A DNA stretch of 64,000 nucleotides from Desulfobacteraceae bacterium (GCA_014237395.1 JABZFP010000030.1:124001-188000), one strand, 5' to 3'. Counted from the first letter of the stretch, positions 44,129-52,648 are shown. Notes: generated from the sequence alone by a model not told the origin. Numbers and translations are program-made.

Positions 44129-44686
44129 TCAATCGGTGGGGGAATGGCCTGCCGCCTGCTGGGGGACTTTTTGGACCTGGCGAATGTCATAGCCGTAAGA
44201 TTCCAGGAGGGCCAGCAACCCGGCGTAGTCGGCGTCGGGGATCGACGGCGCCCGGGCCATGATCCAGACATAATCCCGTTTGCTTCTTCCGATAACGGTC
44301 CGGGAGTAGTCATCCGCCAAAAAAACCACGCGATACTCGGCCTTGAACGGCCATATGAACTGCATGCCCCAGTGCGCGTTGGAGTCGGTATCGATAACAA
44401 AGGCCCGCGAGGTATAGATCTTTTCAGGGCCGTCGAATCCGCCTTTGTTGAATCGGAAGGTCGTTTCCACGGACCCGTCCTCGTCCAGACGATAGGACTC
44501 GACCGCGTTAAAGGCCTCTTTTTCGAAAACGGTCGGAATGCTGGCGATAACGTACCAGTCGCCCATGAAGCGCTTCAAATCCAGACTGTCCACCGTGGGA
44601 ATGGTGGGCGCGGATCCGCACCCCAGAATGCCGATCACTAACAATGCCGCTATCGCTTTGACGATTATTGATATCATTGGGCGCAC
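44129..44686 (-). CDS. blc: lipocalin-family outer-membrane lipoprotein
   Basis: Protein of 185 residues with a lipoprotein signal ending GILGC (Cys23). The lipocalin signature follows: GxW motif in FMGDWYVIASIP, then TTFRFNKGGFDGPEKIY and a later YVWIMARAPSIPDADY segment. Bacterial lipocalins (Blc) bind lipids such as lysophospholipids at the outer membrane. The length matches Blc. It stands alone and is leftward. Sugar-uptake genes lie downstream but show no functional link. Confidence 0.88.
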   Translation of the reverse strand: MRPMISIIVKAIAALLVIGILGCGSAPTIPTVDSLDLKRFMGDWYVIASIPTVFEKEAFNAVESYRLDEDGSVETTFRFNKGGFDGPEKIYTSRAFVIDTDSNAHWGMQFIWPFKAEYRVVFLADDYSRTVIGRSKRDYVWIMARAPSIPDADYAGLLALLESYGYDIRQVQKVPQQAAGHSPTD

Positions 44687-44915
44687 TTTTTTTATGGGTT
44701 CATTTTCACATCAAAATGGGTCGCTATCAGGATGCCGTCAAGGCACTGTGGCCAAATAACGCACCATGACTGTCATTTACGGAAGGCGTTTGAGATTTGC
44801 CCGAATTAGAAGGGGACGCCGGGAAGCATCGGGTCGATACGTTCCCGGCGGTTTGACCGGGTTATGGAATGTGGGGGCACGCTATCATGGTGCCTGCCGA
44901 CCCATGGGGATGGGG

Positions 44916-45269
44916 CTACCGGGTGCCGTTGATACCGAAGGAAAAAGAGAAACCGGGTTCCGACACGGTCCCGGCAGCCTGGTACTGGTCGTAATCGCTG
45001 TAGCTGTTGTCGCTGCTGGTGTGGTGGTAAATATGTTTGACGACCGGGCGGCGATAAGGACGGTGGTGTTGGCCGCGGTACCGCGGGCCATAGTGCCCTT
45101 TTCGGCCATGACCCCAGCCAGGGTGCTTCTTGTAAAAAGGGGCGCCTTTGTGGTGCCATTTCTGGTAGTGGTGACCGTGGCGGACATCACGGCCGGCCCA
45201 GGCACTGCCTGAAAACACGAAGACAAATCCGATCAAAACCAGGCTGATAAGGGTGATTTTCTTTTTCAT
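44916..45269 (-). CDS. small secreted His/Tyr/Gly-rich protein
   Basis: Protein of 117 residues with a clear signal peptide (MKKKITLISL..., cleavage after GSAWA, residue 25). The mature part is rich in His, Gly, Tyr, Arg and Lys (RHGHHYQKWHHKG, HPGWGHGRKGHYGP, HIYHHTSSDNSY) and has no cysteine. The many histidines could bind Ni, Zn or Cu. AAGGAGGACTG precedes the ATG. It stands alone; I recognise no named family. Confidence 0.65.
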   Translation of the reverse strand: MKKKITLISLVLIGFVFVFSGSAWAGRDVRHGHHYQKWHHKGAPFYKKHPGWGHGRKGHYGPRYRGQHHRPYRRPVVKHIYHHTSSDNSYSDYDQYQAAGTVSEPGFSFSFGINGTR

Positions 45270-45393
45270 GTCAGTCCTCCTTGGTTGGTGGCCGATGCTC
45301 GATTGGCCGGCGTTTGAACCATAGGACGACTGATTGTTAGGAAAAGTTTACAAGGGACCTCTTGTTGGCCATCCTCCAACCGACGTTCTGTTG

Positions 45394-46230
45394 TCAAAAA
45401 TGATGGGTCGCCCCTGAGCGGCTGCGCCGCGTCTTGGCCCCCATGACCGCTTCCAGTTCATCCAGCGCGCGGTCGCCCGTGCAGTGGCAGGGAATCACCG
45501 TTTCGATGGGCATGGTCTGCATGTCCGCCAGCGTGTGATTCAAGCGCCGGCTATCGGCGTTCAGCAGGTGCAGGCCGCCGATGACCGCCCGAATGGGGGC
45601 GACGCCGCTCAGGCGTCTGACATGGGTGAGGGTGTTGATGATGCCGGCATGGCAGCAGCCGACACAGACCACCAGACCTTGGTCCGTCTTGATCCACAAG
45701 GCCAGATCGTCCTCGATCGGGTCGGCATGGCGGGCTTCCGGGTCGAGAAAGAAGGCGCCGCCGGTATCCTCGAAGGTTGTTTGGCGGGGGATAGGCCCGG
45801 TCAGGCCGATGTTTTCGGACAGCATGACCGTTTCGGACGTCCAGCGCAGATGTTTTTCGGGCAGCCTGTCGAGGGCGGCCATGGATTCGGAGGGCATGTG
45901 CGCCGGCTTGGGAGATCCGTTGCGCAGACTGTAGCGCGGCTGCACCACAGCGGGGTGACAATAGACATGCGCGTTGGGGGCAACATGCAGGACGTGGGGT
46001 ATGCCGCCGGTGTGGTCGTAATGCCCATGGCTCAGGACCACCATGTCGGTTTGCCGCAAATCGACCCCGAGGGTCCGGGCATTCACCGGCAGGGCCGGCC
46101 CCTGTCCGGTGTCGAAAAGGATATGGCGGCCGTCGGCCTCGATCCAAAGCGAAAAGCCATGCTCGGTTGTGAGGCCCGGTCCGGCTTGATTGTCGACCAG
46201 GATGGTGATGGCGATCGGTGATGCACCCAT
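45394..46230 (-). CDS. metallo-beta-lactamase-fold hydrolase (COG1237-like)
   Basis: Protein of 278 residues with the metal-binding HGHYDH at 68-73 after DTGQGPALPVNARTLGVDLRQ, a later VVCVGCCHAGIINTL and the IRAVIGGLHLL segment. It resembles COG1237 proteins, which include the methanogen enzyme acting on 7,8-dihydropterin-6-yl-methyl derivatives. Its start overlaps the stop of the radical SAM gene in TAATG, so the two are translationally coupled. Substrate unknown. The CVGCCHAG cysteine pair may affect metal binding. Confidence 0.8.
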   Translation of the reverse strand: MGASPIAITILVDNQAGPGLTTEHGFSLWIEADGRHILFDTGQGPALPVNARTLGVDLRQTDMVVLSHGHYDHTGGIPHVLHVAPNAHVYCHPAVVQPRYSLRNGSPKPAHMPSESMAALDRLPEKHLRWTSETVMLSENIGLTGPIPRQTTFEDTGGAFFLDPEARHADPIEDDLALWIKTDQGLVVCVGCCHAGIINTLTHVRRLSGVAPIRAVIGGLHLLNADSRRLNHTLADMQTMPIETVIPCHCTGDRALDELEAVMGAKTRRSRSGATHHF

Positions 46231-47186
46231 TAGCGTTCATGCTCCTCTGTCGTCGTATAAAAGTTGCGCCCCTCGTTGGTTTTCGTGGCCAGTCGACCGG
46301 CCGTGACCAGGGCGGCCAGATGTTTGAGAGCCTCGTTGACATGGATGCCGAGACCGCGAGCGACATCATCGGCCGTGCAGGGGCGTCGCTCGAGCATGGC
46401 CAGAATGTCGGCCTCCCGGACGTTTCCAGCGGTTGACACGGTCACGGTTGCGGTGTCGTCGTAGCTGACGATGTCCACCGGCACGGCGAAAAGAGCTCCC
46501 AGAGCATGAAGTTGGCCGCTGGAAAGGGGCGATGCCATAGTCTCCGCCGGCGGACGGCAAACCGTATTCAACTGAACCCGTGCCGGATTGATGCGGTTCA
46601 CGTGGGTCGCGATTTTTTCAACCTCGGCCGCTGTGCCCGTCATGCCCTTTAGCAGAAGGACTTCCAGCCAGACCGCTCCCGCAAAACGCCGGGTAAAGGC
46701 GGCCAGGCCGTCAACCATCCGTTCGAACGAAAGGGCCTGGTGCGGTCGGTTGATCTTCTGAAACAAACCGTCATCGCCGGCATCCAATGAGGGAAGCACC
46801 AGGTCGGCCGCCAGCAGGGCTTGCTGGACTTCCGCCATCCAGAGCAGGGCGCCATTGGTCAGGACGGCCACCGGAATCTCAGTTTGCTGCTTGATGCGTC
46901 GGATCACCTCGCCGATAGCGCTGTTCAGTGTGGGCTCGCCGGATCCCGCCAGTGAGATATAGTCGGGCCTGTGGGCCGCCGTCAATATAGGCGCCAACTC
47001 GGCCATGATATTTTCCGCCGTGACGTACGCTTTTCTTTCGAGGGTCAGGTCCGTCGTTCTTCCCAGTTGGCAGTAGATACAGTCATACGTACAGACCTTG
47101 AATGGCACGAGATCGATCCCCAGCGAACGCCCCAACCGCCGCGAGAGTACCGGCCCGTATACGTGTCGCATATCAGATGGCTTCAT
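46230..47186 (-). CDS. radical SAM protein with C-terminal winged helix
   Basis: Protein of 318 residues. The radical SAM motif is VCTYDCIYCQLGRT (CxxxCxxC) in the N-terminal third. The body is of the COG0731 kind, which includes wybutosine-type enzymes but also many of unknown role. The C-terminal 70 residues form a winged-helix-like module (MLERRPCTADDVARGLGIHV, LAALVTAGRLATKTNEG), an uncommon addition. ATG 47186 is preferred (GGAGA upstream). It begins 34 bp after the DUF89 gene and overlaps the hydrolase gene start by one base. Confidence 0.82.
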   Translation of the reverse strand: MKPSDMRHVYGPVLSRRLGRSLGIDLVPFKVCTYDCIYCQLGRTTDLTLERKAYVTAENIMAELAPILTAAHRPDYISLAGSGEPTLNSAIGEVIRRIKQQTEIPVAVLTNGALLWMAEVQQALLAADLVLPSLDAGDDGLFQKINRPHQALSFERMVDGLAAFTRRFAGAVWLEVLLLKGMTGTAAEVEKIATHVNRINPARVQLNTVCRPPAETMASPLSSGQLHALGALFAVPVDIVSYDDTATVTVSTAGNVREADILAMLERRPCTADDVARGLGIHVNEALKHLAALVTAGRLATKTNEGRNFYTTTEEHER

Positions 47187-47220
47187 GGTTTTTTTCTCCG
47201 TGGCGGTGACCGGCCAACCG

Positions 47221-48132
47221 TTATGGATACTCTGTCGGTCCGCCGCCGGCATGACGTATTTCACCGGAATGACCAGGCCTGCCGTTCGACCGTATCATGA
47301 TATGGGTGCCCACAGGCTGCCCCACATGGGCGGCGATTACCGGGCATTTGGCCTGAAACAAGAAGAAAATATTACCCGGCGCGTCGCTCAGTGTCTCAAA
47401 ATTGCCCTGCCCCTTGGCGATAATGAGGTCGGCCCTGTGGTAGCATTGCAGGAACGCCTCGCTGCAGTCGTCGAGAGGGGTGCCGGGAGCGTCCGAGCCA
47501 TTATCGATCACCGCGACCAGTGTATCGAACCCTGTCGCCCGGGCGTCCGCCATCGTGGCGTCATTGATAACGGGTGCGCCGCGCACCGCAAGGGTAACGC
47601 CGGCGGGCGGGAGTTGCGCGATCAACAGGCGATCAAAAACGATTTCCCCCGCATTATCAGCGATGTAAAGAATGTTTTGGGCGGTGGAAACGGCCTGGCG
47701 CAGCGCGTTCGTCTCACCGGCAAAAGGTTCGGATAAGGCGTGTTGCACCGATCGGCGGACATGGGATGCGGTGACCGTGCGATGGGCTCCCAGATCGATC
47801 ACATTACCGGCCATGGCCAGGCGTATGGCTGTTTCCAAAGGATCTGCGGCAGAGGCGACCATGGCTTCCAGCTTGGGAAGAAGTGCCAGCGCCATGCGGT
47901 TTTGATCCTCCTTGGCCTGGCGATAGGGGTCATCGTTTCCCGTCAGTTCGCGCAGGTGTCGGTGAATGCGCTGGGCAAGGACCGGGGGCGACTGGTTCAG
48001 GTCCATCGCGCTGGTCCATCGCAGCACATCGCGCAGAATGCGTTCATGGAAGGCCATGTCCGCGGACAACTGCCGGGCCGCATCAAGGGTCTGGCGCACG
48101 AAGCAGGGAATGCAATCCAAAGATGTCTTCAT
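47221..48132 (-). CDS. DUF89/ARMT1-like damage-control phosphatase
   Basis: Protein of 303 residues. It begins MKTSLDCIPCFVRQ, the CxxC-bearing start seen in archaeal and bacterial DUF89 proteins, and shows the metal-site blocks IADNAGEIVFDRLLI and IIAKGQGNFETL. Family members dephosphorylate damaged sugar phosphates or modified cofactor precursors. It is the first gene of an operon with the radical SAM and metallo-hydrolase genes, so the three may act on one metabolite. The substrate is not known. Confidence 0.8.
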   Translation of the reverse strand: MKTSLDCIPCFVRQTLDAARQLSADMAFHERILRDVLRWTSAMDLNQSPPVLAQRIHRHLRELTGNDDPYRQAKEDQNRMALALLPKLEAMVASAADPLETAIRLAMAGNVIDLGAHRTVTASHVRRSVQHALSEPFAGETNALRQAVSTAQNILYIADNAGEIVFDRLLIAQLPPAGVTLAVRGAPVINDATMADARATGFDTLVAVIDNGSDAPGTPLDDCSEAFLQCYHRADLIIAKGQGNFETLSDAPGNIFFLFQAKCPVIAAHVGQPVGTHIMIRSNGRPGHSGEIRHAGGGPTEYP

Positions 48133-48172
48133 GATACGACCAAGCGTGTTCTTTCCCGTGGTTCAAACGCAA

Positions 48173-48185
48173 GGCAAATTTTGCC
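48173..48185. promoter_or_regulatory. short perfect inverted repeat upstream of DUF89 gene
   Basis: GGCAAATTTTGCC has 6-bp arms around a central base and lies 41 bp before the DUF89 start. It could be a small operator, but there is no other support. Confidence 0.25.
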
Positions 48186-48232
48186 AACCCTTTCGGCTAT
48201 GCGCCAAGGGGAATCTATGGTGCCGTCAATGT

Positions 48233-48265
48233 CGGGCCGCACCATCCCGTATCCGGTGCGGCCCG
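48233..48265 (-). terminator. 11-bp perfect stem-loop downstream of DUF5320 gene
   Basis: CGGGCCGCACC and GGTGCGGCCCG pair exactly around an 11-nt loop, 22 bp after the DUF5320 stop. The T-rich tail is missing, but the position suits 3'-end formation for the NifX-DUF5320 transcript. Confidence 0.45.
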
Positions 48266-48287
48266 AGTTTAGCGGTCGCAACCGCAA

Positions 48288-48653
48288 TTAATCCGTGGTC
48301 GATTCGGATTCGAGGGCTGCAAGGCGTTTTTGAATGACCTCCAGTTCCGCCTGAAGACTCCGCGCCTGGCCGGCGAGGGCTTGCTTTTCAATCTCGGGAG
48401 CCGGCTGCCCGTAAGTTCCGGGGTAACCATAGGGGGTGCCATATCCGCCGAAACGCATCCCGCCGCCTCTGCCGAAATTGCGTCTCATACGCCAACCGCC
48501 GCCGAAGCCGCGCCCGCGGCCAAATTCCAATCCATAACCAAATCCCGCGGCGGTGTAAGGGATTTCCGTTCCGGCATTTCCGCTGCAGTATCCAGCCCCG
48601 CGTCCGGTCATGGGGCCCATTCCCATGGGACCTGTTTGATTTCTTCCTGGCAT
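48288..48653 (-). CDS. DUF5320 protein (Gly/Arg-rich with coiled-coil tail)
   Basis: Protein of 121 residues beginning with the family hallmark TGPMGMGPMTGRGAGYC. The middle is rich in Gly, Arg and Phe/Tyr (GFGYGLEFGRGRGFGGG). The C-terminus forms a short coiled coil (IEKQALAGQARSLQAELEVI). DUF5320 genes commonly accompany NifX/NafY-type dinitrogenase-cofactor domains in anaerobes. A strong site AAAGGAGGAC lies upstream of ATG 48653. It follows the NifX-like gene by 30 bp, in one transcript with it. Confidence 0.8.
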   Translation of the reverse strand: MPGRNQTGPMGMGPMTGRGAGYCSGNAGTEIPYTAAGFGYGLEFGRGRGFGGGWRMRRNFGRGGGMRFGGYGTPYGYPGTYGQPAPEIEKQALAGQARSLQAELEVIQKRLAALESESTTD

Positions 48654-48683
48654 GATGTTGTCCTCCTTTGATTAACGTTTGGG

Positions 48684-49325
48684 TTATGCTCTGGTCATGG
48701 TGCCGCCGCATTTGGGGCATTTTTGCATGACGCAGGGAACACCGCGTTCATGGGGTTCGCGCTGTCCGCACTGGGGGCAGCTGCAGAATCCACTCGATTG
48801 CGCCGCGGTGCCGTTATCGGCAGGGAACGTTCGACCGCCACCGCCCTGACCGCGACCGCCGGCTCCCTGCCCACGGCCCCCACCACCTCCTTGACCACGA
48901 CCGCCGCCGCGGCCGCCTTGTTTTTTCCCATTCATGAGGTTGACCTCCCTGTTTTCAATGGTGTTGCTGTGAATCGGATGGCGCCCCCGCCGCCGGCATC
49001 CGGGCATCATGAAGACCTCTTCCGCCAGGCCCCCTTTTATCCAGGCCTGAATAACCGCTTCCGGCTTGCCGGCCACGAAGGGGATCACCTGGATGCCGTA
49101 ACCGGCAATCATTGTCCTCACCGGGCGCGAAATCGCGCCGCAAATCAGTGTTTCAACGCCCAGCTCAACCAGATGAAGTGCTCTTTGCACCGGGAGTTCA
49201 CCGGACAGGACATGTTGTTTCTGGCCGATCATGCGTCCTCCGAGCACTTCCACCAGGCGGATGTCCCGGGCGACGTCGAAAACCGGGGCAATGCGATGAT
49301 TCCAGATCGACATGGCGATGTTCAT
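48684..49325 (-). CDS. NifX/NafY-domain protein fused to Gly-rich zinc-ribbon tail
   Basis: Protein of 213 residues. Residues 1-115 form a dinitrogenase iron-molybdenum cofactor-binding (NifX/NafY-like) domain: IAPVFDVARDIRLVEV, HLVELGVETLICGAISRPV and YGIQVIPFVAGKPEAVIQAW. A linker leads to an extremely Gly/Arg/Gln-rich stretch and a C-terminal Cys ribbon (CSCPQCGQREPHERG, CPKCGGTMTRA). Residue 131 is a Met preceded by GGGAGG at 7-8 nt, so a separate 83-residue protein may also start at 48935. A sigma-54 promoter lies about 40 bp upstream. The role may be metal-cofactor chaperoning; true nitrogenase genes are not in the window. Confidence 0.75.
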   Translation of the reverse strand: MNIAMSIWNHRIAPVFDVARDIRLVEVLGGRMIGQKQHVLSGELPVQRALHLVELGVETLICGAISRPVRTMIAGYGIQVIPFVAGKPEAVIQAWIKGGLAEEVFMMPGCRRRGRHPIHSNTIENREVNLMNGKKQGGRGGGRGQGGGGGRGQGAGGRGQGGGGRTFPADNGTAAQSSGFCSCPQCGQREPHERGVPCVMQKCPKCGGTMTRA

Positions 49326-49361
49326 AAAAGGCGTCCTTAGGTGTTGTTCGACCAGATCTAA

Positions 49362-49377
49362 AGCATCGTTTGTGCCG
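49362..49377 (-). promoter_or_regulatory. sigma-54 promoter for the NifX-DUF5320 genes
   Basis: On the minus strand the sequence reads CGGCACAAACGATGCT, with GG and GC exactly 12 bp apart. Predicted transcription start is near 49351, about 25 nt before ATG 49325. The -24 half overlaps a palindrome TGCCGAAAACGGCA (49373-49386). The upstream neighbour encodes a sigma-54 activator. The flanking 49390-49440 is very AT-rich. Confidence 0.6.
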
Positions 49378-49511
49378 AAAACGGCAAATTACCAAAAAAT
49401 TGTATAAAATATTATAATAATTACAAATAAAAATTTTTTTCCAGTGTGCTCAGGGGTAATATAGATGCGCTTGCGCTACGGTATGCTGTTTAAAGGGGTG
49501 CGTTTTGGCTA

Positions 49512-50891
49512 CTATTTGGTGGGGCGTGAGCGCCCGTCCTGTTTCGGGAGGGACATGCCCAGTTTTTTCATCCGGCGGAAGAGGGTGGTTTTGTGGATAC
49601 CGAGCATCCGGGCGGCGGCGGTTCGGTTGTTGTGGTTTTGGTCCAAGGCGCTCTGGATGGCCTGGGCGTCGAGCAAGTCATGGGCGGTCTTGATGCCGGG
49701 GGCTGTGGATTGGGATACGCCATGGGCCATCAATTCATCGGGCAGGTGTTCCAGGCCGATAAGCCCTTCCTGGCACATGATGAAGGCGCGTTCGATGGCG
49801 TTTTCCAGTTCACGGACGTTGCCGGGCCAGGGATGCACCATGAGCAGCGACAGTGCTTCGGCGGTGATCCCTTGGATCGATATGTTTTGCAGCCGGTTGA
49901 AACGGTCGATGAACTGGTCCACCAGCAGGGGAATATCTTCTTTGCGCCGGCGCAGCGGGGGCAGCTCGATGCGAACGACATTGACGCGGTAGTACAGGTC
50001 TTCCCGGAAGGCGCCCTTGCGCATCTGCTCCGCCAGGTCCTTGTTGGTGGCGACAATGAGGCGCGCTTTGGTGGCTTCCGAACGGGTGCTCCCCAAGGGT
50101 TCATAGGACCGTTCCTGTAAAACCCGCAGGAGCCTTACCTGGAGGGCCGGGCTGATTTCGCCGATTTCATCCAGGAACAGGGTGCCGTTTTCTGCCAAGG
50201 CAAAGCGCCCGGGTTTGTCTTTGGTGGCGCCGGTAAAGGCGCCGGCCTTGTAGCCAAAGAGTTCCGACTCCAGCAGTGTTTCGGGCAAGGCGCCGCAGTT
50301 GACCGCGACAAAGGGGGCTTTGCTGCGGGGGCTCAGGTTGTGAATGGTCTGGGCCACCAGATCTTTGCCGGTGCCCGTTTCGCCCAGGATCAGGACGGTG
50401 CTGGGACTGGCGGCAATGGCGGGCAGCGCCTCGAAGATGCGTTGCATCAGCGTGCTGCGACTGACGAGATCACCGATTCGGGCGCGGCCCTCCAATTCGC
50501 GGCGCAGGGCTTCGATTTCACTGAGGTCACGGAAGGTTTCGGCCCCACCGATCACCCGGCCGTCGGCTTCCCGCAATACGGCCGTCGAGATGCTGACGGG
50601 AATGCGGCCGCCTTCGGCATCGATGATATAGCCCGCCCGGCCAATGACGGGCTGGCCGGTTTTGAGGGTTTGCCGCAGGGCACAGTCTGGCCCGCACATG
50701 CTGGAGCGAAAGACCTCCGAACAGCGGCGTCCGATGGCGTCGGTGCGTGACACCCCCGTGATGGTTTCGGCCGCCCGATTGAAAGACGAGATGCGCCATT
50801 CCAGGTCGACGGTAAACACACCGTCCGATATGCTTTCCAGGATGGCCTCGGTGGGTGTCGGGGCGGTGGTTTTTTTCTTCGGATGCTTCAT
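49512..50891 (-). CDS. PAS-domain sigma-54-dependent activator
   Basis: Enhancer-binding protein of 459 residues. A PAS domain (about 15-125) with cysteines 57, 66 and 70 (CSEVFRSSMCGPDC) is followed by the AAA+ domain (about 143-375; Walker A GETGTGKD, GAFTGA at 217-222, Walker B GTLFLDEIGE) and a Fis-type helix-turn-helix (NRTAAARMLGIHKTTLFRRM). There is no receiver domain, so a PAS-bound ligand or redox state is the likely input. It lies 186 bp upstream of the NifX-like gene, with a sigma-54 promoter between them, so it probably activates that operon. Confidence 0.9.
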   Translation of the reverse strand: MKHPKKKTTAPTPTEAILESISDGVFTVDLEWRISSFNRAAETITGVSRTDAIGRRCSEVFRSSMCGPDCALRQTLKTGQPVIGRAGYIIDAEGGRIPVSISTAVLREADGRVIGGAETFRDLSEIEALRRELEGRARIGDLVSRSTLMQRIFEALPAIAASPSTVLILGETGTGKDLVAQTIHNLSPRSKAPFVAVNCGALPETLLESELFGYKAGAFTGATKDKPGRFALAENGTLFLDEIGEISPALQVRLLRVLQERSYEPLGSTRSEATKARLIVATNKDLAEQMRKGAFREDLYYRVNVVRIELPPLRRRKEDIPLLVDQFIDRFNRLQNISIQGITAEALSLLMVHPWPGNVRELENAIERAFIMCQEGLIGLEHLPDELMAHGVSQSTAPGIKTAHDLLDAQAIQSALDQNHNNRTAAARMLGIHKTTLFRRMKKLGMSLPKQDGRSRPTK

Positions 50892-51022
50892 CGCATTGTG
50901 TGGCGCCGGTTTAGCGGGCGGCTTTGTTGTCAGCCAAACGTCTCACATAAGACCTTTGGCCGGCATGGTGGAAAAAGATAGTAGATGATAGCGGTATTCG
51001 ATAAAATTTTCAAAAGCTTTTG

Positions 51023-52270
51023 ATGCCGGGCAGGGTTTGGGATAAGGTCGGCAGCGTGAGTTTATCCCAACACCATACGTCAGACGGACCGGTCCCCGCC
51101 CGGATTCTTTTCTGGCTGTCCGCCTCGGTGGGGGTCACCATGGTGGGGATGGGCATCATCTGGCCCATCATGCCGCTATACGCGATTCAACTGGGAGCCG
51201 GCGGCACCGAGCTGGGGTTTATCATCGCGGCCTTCAACCTGGCGCGCAGCGTTTTCAACCCGGTGGTGGGGCGCCTCTCCGATCGCCTGGGGCGCAAGCC
51301 CTTCATGCTGACCGGGCTGTTTTGCTATGCGCTGTTGTCCGTCGCCTATATCCAGTCTGCCAGTGTGGCCGGACTGATTGCCGTGCGCTTTGCCCACGGT
51401 CTGGCCGCGGTCTGCGTGGCGCCGGTGGCCATGGCGGTGGTGGCCGAGACCGCACCGCCCCGACGGCTGGGGATCTACATGGGCACCCTCAGTATGGCCC
51501 TTATGCTGGGGGTGGGAGCCGGCCCCCTGCTGGGCGGCGTCATCAAGGACTGGCTGGGCACGGAAGCGGCTTTTTTAACCATGGGCGGTCTGGCGCTCGT
51601 GACGTCGGTCGGCATTCTGGTCTTTGTGCCTTCCCTCGCCCGCAAGGCGGGCGAAACCGTAAAACCCTCAACTTCGATGCGGCAGACCCTCAGGCAGAGC
51701 CGTATCCTGCAAACCGTTTTTAGCATTCGTTTTTTCTCGGCCGTGGGGCAGGGGGCTGTTTACACCTTCCTGCCGCTCTACGGCGTGGCCATCGGCATTT
51801 CCAGCACCCAGGTGGGGATTCTGCTGGGGGTCAACGTGCTCCTGATCGCCTTCCTGCAGCGTCCGGGCGGCCGTCTGGCCGACCGCACGCGGCCCGTTGC
51901 CTTGATGGTGGGGGGGATAGTCCTGTCCGGCCTGGCCGTGGCCGGTATGCCCCTGGTGCAGAATTTTTCCGGCGCCCTTGTAATGAACATTCTCATGGGG
52001 GTCGCGAATGGTATCGCGGTTCCTGCTGCCCTGGTACTGGCCGGACGTGAAGGCGCGCGCGTCGGCATGGGGTCGGTCATGGGGCTGTTTGATGCCGCCT
52101 TGAGTCTGGGATTTATCGTGTCGCCGATCCTTCTGGGCATGGTTCACGATGTTTTCGGTATCGCGGCCATTTTTTATGTCGGGGGGGCGATTATCCTGGG
52201 GGGCACGTTGCTGGTGGTAATGCGGTTTTGGTCCCCTTGGCAACCTCGATCTTATCATGGTGACATTTGA
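51023..52270 (+). CDS. MFS transporter (multidrug/TetA-like)
   Basis: Protein of about 415 residues with twelve hydrophobic segments and the MFS loop motif GRLSDRLGRKPFML between segments 2 and 3, plus a copy in the second half (GRLADRTRPVALMVGG). It likely exports drugs or metabolites by proton antiport. The start is uncertain: ATG 51023 lacks a ribosome site, and GTG 51056 with TAAGG upstream is an alternative that removes 11 residues. It is divergent from the sigma-54 activator gene, 131 bp apart. Confidence 0.85.
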   Translation: MPGRVWDKVGSVSLSQHHTSDGPVPARILFWLSASVGVTMVGMGIIWPIMPLYAIQLGAGGTELGFIIAAFNLARSVFNPVVGRLSDRLGRKPFMLTGLFCYALLSVAYIQSASVAGLIAVRFAHGLAAVCVAPVAMAVVAETAPPRRLGIYMGTLSMALMLGVGAGPLLGGVIKDWLGTEAAFLTMGGLALVTSVGILVFVPSLARKAGETVKPSTSMRQTLRQSRILQTVFSIRFFSAVGQGAVYTFLPLYGVAIGISSTQVGILLGVNVLLIAFLQRPGGRLADRTRPVALMVGGIVLSGLAVAGMPLVQNFSGALVMNILMGVANGIAVPAALVLAGREGARVGMGSVMGLFDAALSLGFIVSPILLGMVHDVFGIAAIFYVGGAIILGGTLLVVMRFWSPWQPRSYHGDI

Positions 52271-52601
52271 GTCAAATAAAGGCCTTCCAATTCCTATACA
52301 TGAGGAATTTTTTTCTTACACTGCTGTCTTCGTATTTTTAAAATATCTTCAACTATCTGTAATAATGTATAAAATAACTTTTAATGCGCATTTGGAATAA
52401 AACTTGCTGTTCTAGTGGCACTGTAGTAATTACAGGTCGTCCCCAAAGACAAATAGAGTAATACGGCCCAGCGCAGATGATGTTGTCCGCGCGTCTGAGA
52501 TTCCATATTCGAGCTCATCTACGGTATTTTTTAGCTATTCACGATAGTGCCCGGACGCATTCGAGATGTCAATGATACGGACCGTTACGCTCATACCGGC
52601 T

Positions 52602-52648
52602 TAAGCCCCCTTGTGCGCACAATGTGCGAGTGAGGGGGCTTTTCTTTT
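52602..52648 (+). terminator. intrinsic terminator-like hairpin
   Basis: AAGCCCCCT pairs with AGGGGGCTT through a long, slightly bulged stem that includes GTGCGCAC/GTGCGA, and TTTTCTTTT follows. It fits rho-independent termination on the plus strand. Confidence 0.55.

Noticed and set aside
45484..46221. Rightward frame of 245 codons opposite the metallo-hydrolase
   Set aside because: The leftward frame holds the HGHYDH metal site. The rightward translation is featureless.
48173..48185. Sigma-54 promoter reading of TTGGCAAAATTTGCC upstream of the DUF89 gene
   Set aside because: The GG and GC dinucleotides are not 12 bp apart. Kept only as a possible inverted-repeat operator.
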